DNA from: Mesorhizobium sp. M8A.F.Ca.ET.218.01.1.1
GTDB taxonomy: Bacteria; Pseudomonadota; Alphaproteobacteria; Rhizobiales; Rhizobiaceae
Assembly: GCF_004791165.1 (NCBI RefSeq)
Contig: NZ_SRUZ01000001.1
Location: 478,382 to 542,381 of the forward strand
Reading direction: 5' to 3'
DNA: 64,000 bases
Both the position numbers and the translations under genes were made by a program. Numbering within the stretch: position 1 is the stretch's first letter; each line of letters opens with the position of its first letter. This document shows, in pieces, positions 47,553 to 57,123 of this stretch. The notes under the pieces are model-generated. The model had not been told where the DNA came from and did not search any database. It was given only the letters and a program-made list of their open reading frames with translations.

Positions 47553-48393
47553 GGCACGCATCTCGCGACGCGGACTGAGCCCGAGGCTGTGGCTTGCCGG
47601 CGGCTGGCTGCTGCTGGCACTGCTGGCCGCGATCTTCGCGCCGCTGGTGGCGCCGCAGGATCCGCTGGCGCAGGATTTGATGCTGGAGCGCCTGCCGCCG
47701 TTCTGGCTCGATGGCGCCGAGCCCGGCTATTGGCTTGGCACCGACAGCCTCGGCCGCGATCTGCTCTCGCGCCTGATTTTCGGGGGCCGCATCGCCTTCA
47801 TCGTTGCTTTCGCGGCGGCCATCGCCGCCTGCCTCGTCGGCTCGGTGCTGGGACTGATCGCGGGCTATTTCGGCGGCTGGGCGGATCGCATCATCTCGCG
47901 CATCGTTGACATCTGGATGGCGTTCCCGCCGGTGCTTTTCGCCATTCTGCTGGTCGCCGTGCTCGGTACCGGCTTGAGCTCCGTCATTCTCGCCATCGCC
48001 ATCATCGACTGGACGCGCTTCTGCCGGGTCATCCGCGCCGAAGCCATGGGCCAGTCGCGCATGGACTATGTCGAGAATGCCCGCATCGCCGGCTATGGCC
48101 GCATCGGCATCATGCTGCGCGAGGTGCTGCCCAACGTGGTGCCGTCGATCGTTGCGCTGCTGTCGCTGGAAATGGGCATCGCCGTCATCGTCGAGGCGAT
48201 CCTGTCCTTCGTCAATCTGTCGATCGCGACCGACGACCCGACCTGGGGCGGCATCATCGCCGAAGGCCGGCTGTCGATCCATCAAGCCTGGTGGGTGCTG
48301 GTGTTTCCGCTGATCACGCTGATCCTCACTGTGCTGTCGTTCAGCCAGTTCGGCGAAGCACTGAAGACGCGTTTCGATCCGGTGCTGCGATGA
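47545..48393 (+). CDS. Peptide-type ABC transporter permease (DppC family)
   Basis: 282 residues from the ATG at 47545. Family pattern WLGTDSLGRDLLSRLIFGG follows the first helix and periplasmic loop, and the EAA loop is DYVENARIAGYGRIGIMLREV. ATGA overlap with the ATPase gene. Several residues in the loops lie in Arg/Gly-rich context, as usual. Confidence 0.94.
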   Translation: MDEARISRRGLSPRLWLAGGWLLLALLAAIFAPLVAPQDPLAQDLMLERLPPFWLDGAEPGYWLGTDSLGRDLLSRLIFGGRIAFIVAFAAAIAACLVGSVLGLIAGYFGGWADRIISRIVDIWMAFPPVLFAILLVAVLGTGLSSVILAIAIIDWTRFCRVIRAEAMGQSRMDYVENARIAGYGRIGIMLREVLPNVVPSIVALLSLEMGIAVIVEAILSFVNLSIATDDPTWGGIIAEGRLSIHQAWWVLVFPLITLILTVLSFSQFGEALKTRFDPVLR

Positions 48394-49268
48394 GTGCCTG
48401 TCTCGATATCGCCAATCTGAGCGCGGTGCTGGCCAACGGCCAGCGCGTGCTGCGCTCTGTTTCGCTCACCGTGCAACCCGGCGAGGTGCGCGCGCTGGTC
48501 GGCGAAAGCGGCGCCGGCAAGACGATGATCGGCAAGGCGGTGCTGGGCGTCCTGCCGTCGAGCGTGCGCATCGTCGAAGGCGACATGAGGCTCGAGGGCG
48601 AAGACCTCGGCAAACTCCAGCCCAAGGCGCGGCGCACGCTGATCGGCGCACGCACGGCGCTGATCCCGCAGGACCCGCTGACCGCGCTCAACCCCTCGCG
48701 CCGCATCGGTCCGCAGATGACCGACCGGCTGGTGCGCATCCTGGGTTGGAGCGGCGACAAGGCGGACAAGCGTGTCAGGCAATTGCTGGACGAGGTACAG
48801 ATCCGCGACCCGGACCGGGTGCTGAAGAGCTATCCGCACGAACTGTCCGGCGGCATGCGCCAACGCGTGCTGATTGCCGCCGCCTTTGCCGCCGAGCCAC
48901 GGCTGATCGTCGCCGACGAGCCGACCACGGCGCTCGATGTCACCGTGCAGAAGCAGATCCTTCGGCTGATCGCCGCGTTGCAGCGCGAGCACGGCACCGC
49001 GATCCTGTTCGTCACCCATGACCTCGGCGTCGTCGCCAAGATCAGCCAGAAAGTGTCGGTGCTCTATGCCGGCAAGGTGGTGGAAGAGGCGGAAACCGCT
49101 GATCTCTTCGCTGCACCTCGGCATCCGTACACCCGGGCGCTGATGGCTGCGACGCCACGCTATACCGATCCGTTCGCTTCGCTGAAACCAGTGGACGAGA
49201 CGGTGCTGGCCGGACTTGCGGCCGAGATCGCGGCAGCCGACCAGGCCTGGAGGCGCCCGCATGGCTGA
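48390..49268 (+). CDS. Peptide-type ABC transporter ATP-binding protein (DppD family)
   Basis: 292 residues. Walker [15 protein letters not shown] signature [15 protein letters not shown], Walker [16 protein letters not shown], and H-loop FVTHDLGVV. The C-terminal oligopeptide-transporter extension is present ([14 protein letters not shown]). Overlaps the next gene by 8 bases. Confidence 0.95.
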   Translation: MSACLDIANLSAVLANGQRVLRSVSLTVQPGEVRALVGESGAGKTMIGKAVLGVLPSSVRIVEGDMRLEGEDLGKLQPKARRTLIGARTALIPQDPLTALNPSRRIGPQMTDRLVRILGWSGDKADKRVRQLLDEVQIRDPDRVLKSYPHELSGGMRQRVLIAAAFAAEPRLIVADEPTTALDVTVQKQILRLIAALQREHGTAILFVTHDLGVVAKISQKVSVLYAGKVVEEAETADLFAAPRHPYTRALMAATPRYTDPFASLKPVDETVLAGLAAEIAAADQAWRRPHG

Positions 49269-50091
49269 GCCGCTGTTTTCCGTGCGCGGGCTGAAGGTCG
49301 CGCTGCCCGACATGACGCGCAAGCCGCTTATCGGCCGCGCGCCGCTGGTCGAGATCCTAAAAGGCCTGGATTTCGACCTGCCCAAGGGCTCTGTCACCGG
49401 CATCGTCGGTGAATCCGGATCCGGAAAATCGACGCTTGGTCGCGCTTTGGTCCGGCTGCTGGAGCCGAGCGCCGGCAGCATCCGTTTCGAGGGGCGTGAC
49501 ATCATCCACCTGCCGGAGGCGGCGCTGCGGCCGCTGCGCCGCGACCTGCAGATGATCTTCCAGGATCCGATGTCATCGCTCAACCCGCGCCGCACCATTG
49601 CCAGCATCATTGCCGCGCCGCTGAAACAGAATGGGCTTGGCGACAATCTGAAATCCCGCGTCGCCGAGGCACTGCAACGCGTCGGCCTGCCGCAAAGCTT
49701 CGCCAGCCGCTACCGGCACCAGCTGTCGGGCGGCCAGCGCCAGCGCGTCGGCATTGCGCGCGCGCTGGCGCTGTCGCCGAAATTCGTGCTGGCCGACGAG
49801 ATCGTCTCCGGGCTCGACGTCTCGACGCAGGCGCAGATCCTCACCTTGCTGGAGAAGCTCGCGGCGGAGATGGGCCTGACGGTCGCCTTCATCAGCCACG
49901 ATCTGTCGGTGATCCGGCGGCTGTGCCAACAGGTGATCGTCATGCGCGAAGGCAGCATCGTCGAGGCGAGCGCCACGGATGCGCTGTTCGACAATCCCAA
50001 GGAGACTTACACGCGAGACCTGCTTGCAGCCATTCCGCTTCCCGAGATCGACGCGGACTGGCTGCGGCCGCCCGCGAAGGCGCCGGCATAA
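49261..50091 (+). CDS. Peptide-type ABC transporter ATP-binding protein (DppF family)
   Basis: 276 residues. Walker [12 protein letters not shown], signature [19 protein letters not shown], Walker B FVLADEIVSGLDVST and H-loop FISHDLSVI. Walker B reads DEIVS rather than the common DEPTS, with the catalytic Glu kept. Pairs with the product of 48390-49268. Confidence 0.95.
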   Translation: MAEPLFSVRGLKVALPDMTRKPLIGRAPLVEILKGLDFDLPKGSVTGIVGESGSGKSTLGRALVRLLEPSAGSIRFEGRDIIHLPEAALRPLRRDLQMIFQDPMSSLNPRRTIASIIAAPLKQNGLGDNLKSRVAEALQRVGLPQSFASRYRHQLSGGQRQRVGIARALALSPKFVLADEIVSGLDVSTQAQILTLLEKLAAEMGLTVAFISHDLSVIRRLCQQVIVMREGSIVEASATDALFDNPKETYTRDLLAAIPLPEIDADWLRPPAKAPA

Positions 50092-50168
50092 GACTTTTCA
50101 TCCCGCACGCCGAAGAGCGGGCCTCGGACGTGCATGGGGGCGAAATCAGCCCGCGAACGGAGGGTAAC

Positions 50169-50768
50169 ATGAACTACGCAACCCGCGGCACGATGCTCGC
50201 CGCGATCCTGCTCGGCTCGATGGGAGCTGCGGCGGCGGATACGATCCCTGGCATGCGCGGCCACGACCACACCGGCATCACGGTTCCCGACATGAAGCAG
50301 GCGGTCGACTTCTTCACCGAAGTCGTGGGCTGCAAGAAGGCGATGTCGTTCGGACCGTTCGCCGACGACAAGGGCACCTTCATGCAGGATGTGCTGGGTG
50401 TCGACCCGAAGGCGGTGATCGAGCAGATCACGATGGTGCGTTGCGGCAGCGGATCGAACATCGAGCTGTTCAAATACACGGCGCCGGACCAGAAGGATCT
50501 GACGCCGAAGAACAGCGATATAGGCGGCTTCCACATCGCCTTCTATGTCGATGACGTCGCCGCCGCGAAAACCTATCTCGACGCCAAGGGCGTCAAGACC
50601 AGGATGGGGCCGCTGCCGGTCAAGGAAGGGCCCGCCGCCGGCCAGACCATCCTCTATTTCCAGGCGCCCTGGGGCTTGCAACTGGAAGCCATCAGCTATC
50701 CCTCTGGCATGGCCTATGAGAAGGGTGCCGAGACCGTGCTGTGGAGCCCGAAGAACCCGGAGAAATGA
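50169..50768 (+). CDS. Exported VOC (vicinal oxygen chelate) family protein
   Basis: 199 residues; GGAGGG sits 5 nt before the ATG. The N-terminus MNYATRGTMLAAILLGSMGA looks like a cleavable signal peptide, so the protein should be periplasmic, which is unusual for VOC enzymes. The glyoxalase-like fold shows HDHTGITVPDMKQAVDFF at the start and GFHIAFYVDD in the second half, with a likely metal His in each and a Glu in LQLEAIS. Follows the ABC operon by 77 bases and may act on the imported compound. Confidence 0.82.
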   Translation: MNYATRGTMLAAILLGSMGAAAADTIPGMRGHDHTGITVPDMKQAVDFFTEVVGCKKAMSFGPFADDKGTFMQDVLGVDPKAVIEQITMVRCGSGSNIELFKYTAPDQKDLTPKNSDIGGFHIAFYVDDVAAAKTYLDAKGVKTRMGPLPVKEGPAAGQTILYFQAPWGLQLEAISYPSGMAYEKGAETVLWSPKNPEK

Positions 50769-50843
50769 TCTCCCGCGGCGCGCTTGCAGGGACGTCACGC
50801 AAGCGCGCCACGCAATCCCCGCCTAATCATTTCGACATAAAAC

Positions 50844-50855
50844 TTTAAGCTTGAA
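50844..50855. promoter_or_regulatory. Operator-like palindrome upstream of the monooxygenase operon
   Basis: TTTAAGCTTGAA with the central AAGCTT; one mismatch from a perfect palindrome. It lies 57 bases before the monooxygenase ATG, where a promoter is expected. Same motif as at 43211, 58263 and 59146. Confidence 0.55.
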
Positions 50856-50911
50856 ATATCTGACCTCCGGCGCGATACTGAGGCATAGCAAGCGAAGAGG
50901 AGATCGCACAG

Positions 50912-53206
50912 ATGAAGGTTGCGGTTCTCGGCGGCGGACCAGCCGGCCTCTACTTTGCCATTTCGATGAAACTGAGGGACGCCGCACACGACGTGACGGT
51001 TTTCGAGCGCAACCGCGCCGACGATACGTTCGGCTGGGGCGTCGTGCTGTCGGCCGAGACGCTCGATAATCTTGCTGAGAATGATCCCGTCAGCGCCGTC
51101 TGGATCAAGAAGCATTTCGCCTATTGGGACGACATCGCCGTCATCCATGACGGCGTGCGCACGGTCTCGTCGGGCCACGGCTTCTGCGGCATCGGCCGCA
51201 AGCGCCTGCTGGTGCTCTTGCAGCGGCGCGCGCGCGAACTCGGCGTCAAGCTGATGTTCGAAACCGACATTGCCGACCCAAAACCCTATATGGACACGCA
51301 TGATCTGGTCGTCGCCGCCGACGGGCTGAACTCCAGAGCGCGCAACACCTTCGTCGACATCTTCAAACCCGACATCGACACGCGCAAATGCAAGTTCGTC
51401 TGGCTCGGCACCAACCAGAAATTCGACGACGCCTTCACCTTCATCTTCGAAAAGACCGAGCATGGCTGGGTGTGGGCGCACGCCTACCAGTTCGACAGCG
51501 AGACCGCGACCTTCATCGTCGAGTGCAGCGAACAGACCTGGGCCGCCTTCGGCTTCGGCGCGATGTCGCAGCAGGAGTCCATCGCGGTCTGCGAGCGCAT
51601 CTTCGCCAAACATCTTGGCGGCCATGCGCTGATGACCAACGCCAACCACATCAGGGGCTCGGCCTGGATCAATTTCCCGCGCGTGCTGTGCGAGCGCTGG
51701 TCCTACAAGAATCTGGCGCTGATGGGCGACGCCGCGGCCTCGGCGCATTTCTCGATCGGCTCCGGCACCAAACTCGCCCTGGAAAGCGCGGTGGCGCTGG
51801 CCGACTATGTCGAGACCGAACCGGACCTCGAGGCCGCGTTCCGCAAGTATGAGGACGCTCGCCGCACCGAGGTGCTGAAGCTGCAATCGGCGGCGCGCAA
51901 TTCTCTGGAATGGTTCGAGGAGGTCGAGCGCTATCTCGGCCTCGATCCGGTGCAGTTCAACTATTCGCTCTTGACCCGTTCGCAACGCATCAGCCACGAG
52001 AATTTGCGGCTGCGCGATGCCGAATGGCTGGGCGGCGCGGAAGAGTGGTTTCAGCGCCAGGCCGGTGCCGGCGGCAACAGGCTGCGCCGGGCGCCGATGT
52101 TCGCGCCCTTCAAGCTGCGCGACATGGTCCTCAACAACCGCGTCGTGGTTTCGCCGATGGCGCAGTACAAGGCCGTCGACGGCTGCCCGACCGACTGGCA
52201 TTTCACCCACTACGCCGAGCGCGCCAAGGGCGGCGCCGGGCTTGTCTATATCGAGATGACCTGCGTCAGCCCGGAGGGCCGCATCACGCCCGGCTGCCCC
52301 GGCTTCTACGCGCCCGACCATGAGGTGGCTTGGAAGCGGCTGGTCGACTTCGTCCATGCCGAGACGGAAGCAAAGATCTGCGCCCAGATCGGCCATTCCG
52401 GCGCCAAGGGCTCGACCCGTGTCGGCTGGGAAGGCACCGACGTGCCGCTCGCCTCCGGCAATTGGCCTGTCATGGCGGCCTCGGCGATTGCCTGGTCGCC
52501 GCAGAACCAGGTTCCGAAGGCCATGGATCGCGCCGACATGGACAGAGTGCGCGACGAATTCGTCGCCTCGGCCGAAATGGCCGATCGCTGCGGCTTCGAC
52601 ATGCTCGAAATCCACGCCGCGCACGGCTACCTCCTGTCGTCTTTCATCACGCCGGTCACCAACCGGCGCACGGACGCCTATGGCGGTTCGCTGGAAAACC
52701 GCATGCGCTATCCCCTGGAAATCTTCCGTGCGGTGCGCGCCGCCTGGCCGGCGGGAAAACCGATCTCGGTGCGCATTTCGGCCAATGACTGGGTCGGGAT
52801 CGAAGGCGTGACGCCGGCAGATGCCGTCGAGATCGCGCGGCGGCTGCACGAGGCCGGCGTCGACATCTGCGACGTCTCGGCCGGCCAGACCTCGGCCCTG
52901 GCAAAGCCGGTCTACGGACGCATGTTCCAGACACCGTTTTCGGACCGCATCCGCAACGAAGTCGGCATGGCGACGATGGCTGTCGGCAACATCTACGAGC
53001 CAGACCATGTCAATTCGATCCTGATGGCCGGCCGCGCCGATCTGGTCGCGCTGGCACGGCCGCATCTCGCGGATCCCTATTGGACGCTGCATGCGGCGGT
53101 GACGCTCGGCGACCGTGGCGTCAAATGGCCGGATCCCTATCTGCCCGGACGCGACCAAATCTACCGGCTGGCCGAGCGCGATGCGGCGGCGGGGCTGAAA
53201 GTATGA
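50912..53206 (+). CDS. Bifunctional aryl-CoA monooxygenase / Old Yellow Enzyme reductase (salicylyl-CoA or 2-aminobenzoyl-CoA hydroxylase type)
   Basis: 764 residues. Residues 1-385 are a group A flavin monooxygenase with the FAD motif [13 protein letters not shown] and the second FAD contact [20 protein letters not shown]. The domain from about 395 is an Old Yellow Enzyme-type FMN reductase ([20 protein letters not shown], then [13 protein letters not shown] and [10 protein letters not shown]). This fusion is the layout of 2-aminobenzoyl-CoA monooxygenase/reductase and of salicylyl-CoA 5-hydroxylase relatives. AGGAG 9 nt before the ATG. The stop overlaps the SDR start, and beta-oxidation-like genes follow. 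The CoA ligase that must come first is not in this operon. Confidence 0.88.
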   Translation: MKVAVLGGGPAGLYFAISMKLRDAAHDVTVFERNRADDTFGWGVVLSAETLDNLAENDPVSAVWIKKHFAYWDDIAVIHDGVRTVSSGHGFCGIGRKRLLVLLQRRARELGVKLMFETDIADPKPYMDTHDLVVAADGLNSRARNTFVDIFKPDIDTRKCKFVWLGTNQKFDDAFTFIFEKTEHGWVWAHAYQFDSETATFIVECSEQTWAAFGFGAMSQQESIAVCERIFAKHLGGHALMTNANHIRGSAWINFPRVLCERWSYKNLALMGDAAASAHFSIGSGTKLALESAVALADYVETEPDLEAAFRKYEDARRTEVLKLQSAARNSLEWFEEVERYLGLDPVQFNYSLLTRSQRISHENLRLRDAEWLGGAEEWFQRQAGAGGNRLRRAPMFAPFKLRDMVLNNRVVVSPMAQYKAVDGCPTDWHFTHYAERAKGGAGLVYIEMTCVSPEGRITPGCPGFYAPDHEVAWKRLVDFVHAETEAKICAQIGHSGAKGSTRVGWEGTDVPLASGNWPVMAASAIAWSPQNQVPKAMDRADMDRVRDEFVASAEMADRCGFDMLEIHAAHGYLLSSFITPVTNRRTDAYGGSLENRMRYPLEIFRAVRAAWPAGKPISVRISANDWVGIEGVTPADAVEIARRLHEAGVDICDVSAGQTSALAKPVYGRMFQTPFSDRIRNEVGMATMAVGNIYEPDHVNSILMAGRADLVALARPHLADPYWTLHAAVTLGDRGVKWPDPYLPGRDQIYRLAERDAAAGLKV

Positions 53207-53976
53207 CGGCCGCGACGACGATTCCCGGCAAGCACGCGCTGGTCACCGGCGGCGGATCCGGCGTCGGCCGGGCCATCGCGCTGGCGTTAGCCGAGGCTGG
53301 TGTCGACGTGACCATATGTGGGCGTCGCGAAGCTGAACTCGCGAAGGTTGCCAGCGAAAACGACCGCATCCATGGCATTGCCGCCGACGTCACCAATGAG
53401 GCGGCGATGGCCGGGCTCTACACGCAGGCGGGGGCCGCGCGCGGACCGTTCGACATCGTCGTCGCCAATGCCGGCATGGCCGGCAGCACGCCGGCGCACA
53501 AGACGACGCTTGCCGACTGGCAGCGGACGCTCGACGTCAATTTGACCGGAGCCTTCCTGACGGTGAAGCCGGCGCTGGCCGGCATGGCCGCGCGCAAGGC
53601 AGGCCGCATCGTCTTCATCGCCTCGACCGCCGGTCTGAAAGGCTACGCCTATGTCGCGCCCTATGTGGCGGCCAAGCACGGCGTCGTCGGCCTGATGCGG
53701 GCGCTTGCCGCCGAGACGGCGAAATCCGGCGTCACCGTCAATGCGGTGTGTCCTGGCTTCGTCGAGACCGACATGCTGGAGGAGTCCATCCAGCGCATCG
53801 TCGAAAAGACCGGACGCTCGGCTGACGAGGCACGGGCGAGCCTGGCCTCGACCAATCCGCAGGGCCGCTTCATCCAGCCGCAAGAAATTGCCGCCGCCGT
53901 GCTCTGGCTGTGCGGCAATGCTGCGGCGTCGATCACCGGACAGGCGATTTCGATCTCGGGAGGTGAAACATGGTAG
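53203..53976 (+). CDS. Short-chain dehydrogenase/reductase
   Basis: 257 residues. The cofactor motif [12 protein letters not shown] lies near residue 15. The active site has NAGMAGS, the Ser of FIASTAG and YVAAK. ATGA overlap with the monooxygenase and a 7-base overlap with the MarR gene. It probably oxidises or reduces an alicyclic 3-hydroxy/keto-acyl-CoA produced by the enzyme upstream. Confidence 0.92.
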   Translation: MTAATTIPGKHALVTGGGSGVGRAIALALAEAGVDVTICGRREAELAKVASENDRIHGIAADVTNEAAMAGLYTQAGAARGPFDIVVANAGMAGSTPAHKTTLADWQRTLDVNLTGAFLTVKPALAGMAARKAGRIVFIASTAGLKGYAYVAPYVAAKHGVVGLMRALAAETAKSGVTVNAVCPGFVETDMLEESIQRIVEKTGRSADEARASLASTNPQGRFIQPQEIAAAVLWLCGNAAASITGQAISISGGETW

Positions 53977-54440
53977 CCGGCCCCCTGCCCGTGCCATCGG
54001 GACCCGGCAAGGACCGGCTGCGTCTTTGGATCAGGCTGCTGCGCGCCTCGCGCACGATCGAGGCCGAGTTGCGCGAGCGGCTGAAGAAGGAATTCGATAC
54101 GACGCTGCCGCGCTTCGACGTCATGGCAGCACTCTACCGGGCGCCGGAAGGCATGCTGATGAGCGACCTCTCGCGCTTCCTGCTGGTCTCCAACGGCAAT
54201 GTCACCGGCATCGTCGACCGTCTGGTTTCCGAAGGACTGGTGGCCCGTGCGCGCCGCAATGGCGACCGCCGCACCTCGATGGTGCGGTTGACCGAGGAGG
54301 GCACCAAGTCCTTTGCCACCATCGCCGCCGCGCATGAGGGCTGGATCGGTGAATTGCTGGGCAAGGTCAGCGAGGAGGATGCCCGCCGGCTGACCGGCAT
54401 GCTGACCTCGTTCCGCAGCAACTGGGAGGGACGCGAATGA
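53970..54440 (+). CDS. MarR family transcriptional regulator
   Basis: 156 residues. Winged-helix core [20 protein letters not shown], then [20 protein letters not shown] and the wing [20 protein letters not shown]. It sits inside the operon, between dehydrogenase and hydratase genes. Regulators of this type often repress their own catabolic operon and release DNA when bound to an aromatic acyl-CoA, which makes it the prime candidate for the shared palindromes. Confidence 0.93.
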   Translation: MVAGPLPVPSGPGKDRLRLWIRLLRASRTIEAELRERLKKEFDTTLPRFDVMAALYRAPEGMLMSDLSRFLLVSNGNVTGIVDRLVSEGLVARARRNGDRRTSMVRLTEEGTKSFATIAAAHEGWIGELLGKVSEEDARRLTGMLTSFRSNWEGRE

Positions 54441-55249
54441 CTGCAATGGCCGGCCGCAAGCCGAAGCATTTCCTGTGGGAGGTCGAGGGCCGGATCGCCA
54501 AGGTCCGGCTCGACCGGCCTGAGCGCAAGAACCCGCTGACCTTCGACAGCTATGCCGAGTTGCGCGACACGTTCCGCGATCTTGTCTATGCCGACGATGT
54601 CGACGCCGTGGTGTTCCTGTCCAATGGCGGCAATTTCTGCTCCGGCGGCGATGTCCACGACATCATCGGCCCGCTGGTCAAGATGGACATGAAGCAGCTC
54701 CTAGCCTTCACCCGCATGACCGGCGATTTCGTCAAGGCGATGCTCAATTGCGGCAAGCCGATCATCGCGGCGGTTGACGGCGTGGCGGTCGGCGCCGGCG
54801 CCATCATCGCCATGAGCTCCGACATCCGCATCGCGACGCAGGAGGCCAAGACCGCATTTCTGTTCACACGGGTGGGCCTTGCCGGCTGCGACATGGGCGC
54901 CTGCGCGATCCTGCCGCGCATCATCGGCCAGGGCCGCGCCGCCGAACTGCTGTACACCGGGCGCACGATGACGGCGGCCGAAGGCGAGCGCTGGGGCTTC
55001 TACAACAGGCTGGTCGATGCGGCGGCGCTCGAGGCCGACGCGCTGGAGATGGCGGCCCGCATCGTCTCGGGCCCGACCTTCGCCCACGGCATCACCAAGA
55101 CGCAGCTCAACCAGGAATGGTCGATGGGCCTCGACCAGGCGATCGAGGCGGAAGCGCAGGCGCAGGCGATCTGCATGCAGACCCGCGATTTCGAGCGGGC
55201 GTATCGGGCTTTTGTGGCCAAGGAAAAGCCGGTGTTCGAGGGGAATTGA
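54437..55249 (+). CDS. Enoyl-CoA hydratase/isomerase family protein
   Basis: 270 residues. Oxyanion-hole segments [13 protein letters not shown] and [18 protein letters not shown] place it in the crotonase family; the usual acid position [15 protein letters not shown] is seen. ATGA overlap with the MarR gene. In the pathway it could hydrate a cyclic enoyl-CoA or open the ring. A RIME-like element follows before the next gene. Confidence 0.9.
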   Translation: MTAMAGRKPKHFLWEVEGRIAKVRLDRPERKNPLTFDSYAELRDTFRDLVYADDVDAVVFLSNGGNFCSGGDVHDIIGPLVKMDMKQLLAFTRMTGDFVKAMLNCGKPIIAAVDGVAVGAGAIIAMSSDIRIATQEAKTAFLFTRVGLAGCDMGACAILPRIIGQGRAAELLYTGRTMTAAEGERWGFYNRLVDAAALEADALEMAARIVSGPTFAHGITKTQLNQEWSMGLDQAIEAEAQAQAICMQTRDFERAYRAFVAKEKPVFEGN

Positions 55250-55283
55250 GGATGGGTGGATTATTAGAGACGTTGGCGGGACA

Positions 55284-55443
55284 GCGCCCCCCTCTGTCCT
55301 GCCGGACATCTCCCCCACTTGGGGGGAGATTGGCTGTCATCACCGCTTTCGCCAATTTTCAACGTCGCAAGGACGAGCGGGGCGTCGAAACCGCCAATCT
55401 CCCCCCTTGTGGGGGAGATGTCCGGCAGGACAGAGGGGGGCGC
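55284..55443. repeat. RIME-like palindromic element with perfect 35-bp inverted ends
   Basis: The left arm 55284-55318 and right arm 55409-55443 are exact inverted repeats over 35 bases (GCGCCCCCCTCTGTCCTGCC and so on), separated by 90 bases that hold two smaller hairpins and CGCTTTCGCCAATTTTCAAC. The right end continues CGTAG as in the 42.1 kb copy, to 55448. It sits inside a catabolic operon, between the hydratase and the acyl-CoA dehydrogenase. Confidence 0.92.
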
Positions 55444-55480
55444 CGTAGAGCGCAAACCTCGCAGAGCTGCGGAGGCAACC

Positions 55481-56629
55481 ATGCCTGACCGCTCCTTCCT
55501 CGCCTGGCCGTTCTTCGAAGACCGCCATCGCGAGCTCGCAGAACACCTCGACGCCTGGTGCGCCAAGAACCTCCCCGTCGATCATCGTGACATCGACGCT
55601 GCCTGCCGCAAGCTGGTGGCCATGCTTGGCCGCGATGGCTGGCTGAAGCCGACGGCTGTCGACACTGACAATCCGGGCCCGCTCGACGTGCGTTCCTTGT
55701 GCATCACGCGCGAGACGCTGGCGCGCCATGACGGGCTGGCCGATTTCGCTTTCGCCATGCAGGGGCTCGGCACTGGTGCGCTTAGCCTGTTCGGCACGCC
55801 GGAACAGCGGCAATGGCTGGCTAAGACGCGCGCCGGCAAGGCGATCTCCGCCTTCGCCCTGTCGGAACCGCGCTCCGGATCCGATGTCGCCAACACGGAA
55901 ATGACGGCGACCCGCCATGGCGACAGCTATGTTCTCACCGGCGAAAAAACCTGGATTTCGAATGGTGGCATCGCCGATCTCTATGTCGTCTTTGCCCGCA
56001 CTGGCGAAGCGCCGGGCGCCAAGGGCCTCTCGGCCTTCATCGTGCCGGGCGATGCCAAGGGCCTCGACATTGCCGAGCGGCTGGAAGTGATTGCGCCGCA
56101 TCCGCTGGCGCGTTTGTCGTTCGACGAGGTTCGTGTTCCCACCTCGGCGCTGATCGGCAGGCCGGGCGACGGCTTTCGCATCGCCATGTCGGTGCTCGAC
56201 GTGTTCCGCTCGACGGTCGGTGCGGCAGCGCTCGGCTTTGCCCGCCGGGCGCTCGATGAAAGCATCAACAGAGCGGCCGAGCGCAAGCTGTTCGGCGCGC
56301 CGATGGCCGAGTTGCAGATGGTGCAGGGCCATATCGCCGACATGGCCCTCGACGTCGATGCGGCGGCGCTGCTGGTCTACCGCGCCGCCTGGACCAAGGA
56401 CATGGGCGCCGCCCGCGTCACCCGAGAGGCGGCGATGGCCAAGCTGTTCGCCACAGACAAGGCGCAGGAGGTGATCGACAAAGCGGTGCAACTGCATGGC
56501 GGCGACGGTGTCCGCAAAGGCCACATCGTCGAGAGCCTGTATCGCGAAATCCGCGCGCTGCGCATCTATGAGGGCGCTTCGGACGTGCAGAAGGTGGTGA
56601 TCGCGCGGCAAGTGATGGGCGCGGCCTGA
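55481..56629 (+). CDS. Acyl-CoA dehydrogenase
   Basis: 382 residues from the ATG at 55481, which follows GGAGG with ideal spacing; the open frame further upstream reads through the repeat and is not coding. FAD-contacting [16 protein letters not shown] and [14 protein letters not shown] in the middle domain, and the C-terminal [16 protein letters not shown] with the catalytic Glu. Likely oxidises a cyclic or ring-opened acyl-CoA in the pathway started by the monooxygenase. Confidence 0.93.
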   Translation: MPDRSFLAWPFFEDRHRELAEHLDAWCAKNLPVDHRDIDAACRKLVAMLGRDGWLKPTAVDTDNPGPLDVRSLCITRETLARHDGLADFAFAMQGLGTGALSLFGTPEQRQWLAKTRAGKAISAFALSEPRSGSDVANTEMTATRHGDSYVLTGEKTWISNGGIADLYVVFARTGEAPGAKGLSAFIVPGDAKGLDIAERLEVIAPHPLARLSFDEVRVPTSALIGRPGDGFRIAMSVLDVFRSTVGAAALGFARRALDESINRAAERKLFGAPMAELQMVQGHIADMALDVDAAALLVYRAAWTKDMGAARVTREAAMAKLFATDKAQEVIDKAVQLHGGDGVRKGHIVESLYREIRALRIYEGASDVQKVVIARQVMGAA

Positions 56630-56704
56630 ACGGGTCGTGACCACGGACTGAATTGTTTTCGACACGGATATTGCGGACCCGATATTGGATAGCGGAGAGA
56701 CGAC

Positions 56705-57100
56705 ATGCACGAGATCCTGCAGCCGGAAGGCTGGGCAAAACCCGTCGGCTACGCCAACGGCGTGGCGGCGCGCGGCAAGCTCGTCTTCGTCGGCGGCCAG
56801 GTCGGCTGGAACGGGCAATGCCAGTTCGAGACCGACGATTTCGCCGGCCAGGTGCGGCAGACCCTCCAGAACATCGTCGCGGTGCTGGCCGAGGCCGGCG
56901 CGGAGCCACGGCACATCACCTCGATGACCTGGTATTTCACCGACAAGGCCGAATATCTCGGCAATCTCAAGGGGATTGGCGAGGCCTATCGCGAAGTGAT
57001 CGGCCGGCATTTTCCGGCAATGGCCGCCATGCAGGTGGTGGCGCTGGTGGAGGACCGCGCCAAGGTGGAGATCCAGGCCACCGCCGTTATTCCGGAATAA
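56705..57100 (+). CDS. RidA/YjgF family enamine/imine deaminase
   Basis: 131 residues. Typical motif SMTWYFTDKAEY in mid-protein; near the C-terminus FPAMAAMQVVALVEDRAKVEIQATAVI holds the usual conserved region, although the classic catalytic Arg of RidA (in R-x-C) is not seen and a Val/Ala-rich segment takes its place. RidA-type enzymes hydrolyse enamines to ketones, which would fit removal of an amino group after 2-aminobenzoyl-CoA reduction. It follows the acyl-CoA dehydrogenase by 75 bases and converges with the flavin monooxygenase gene. Confidence 0.85.
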   Translation: MHEILQPEGWAKPVGYANGVAARGKLVFVGGQVGWNGQCQFETDDFAGQVRQTLQNIVAVLAEAGAEPRHITSMTWYFTDKAEYLGNLKGIGEAYREVIGRHFPAMAAMQVVALVEDRAKVEIQATAVIPE

Positions 57101-57123
57101 AGAATTCGCATCCCCGGAATATC

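Noticed and set aside
50795..53158. 787-codon minus-strand open frame
   Set aside because: Antisense of the monooxygenase-OYE fusion gene; composition is that of a shadow frame.
55319..55480. N-terminal extension of the acyl-CoA dehydrogenase
   Set aside because: These codons read through the RIME-like repeat; the ATG at 55481 has an ideal GGAGG and starts the family-like sequence.
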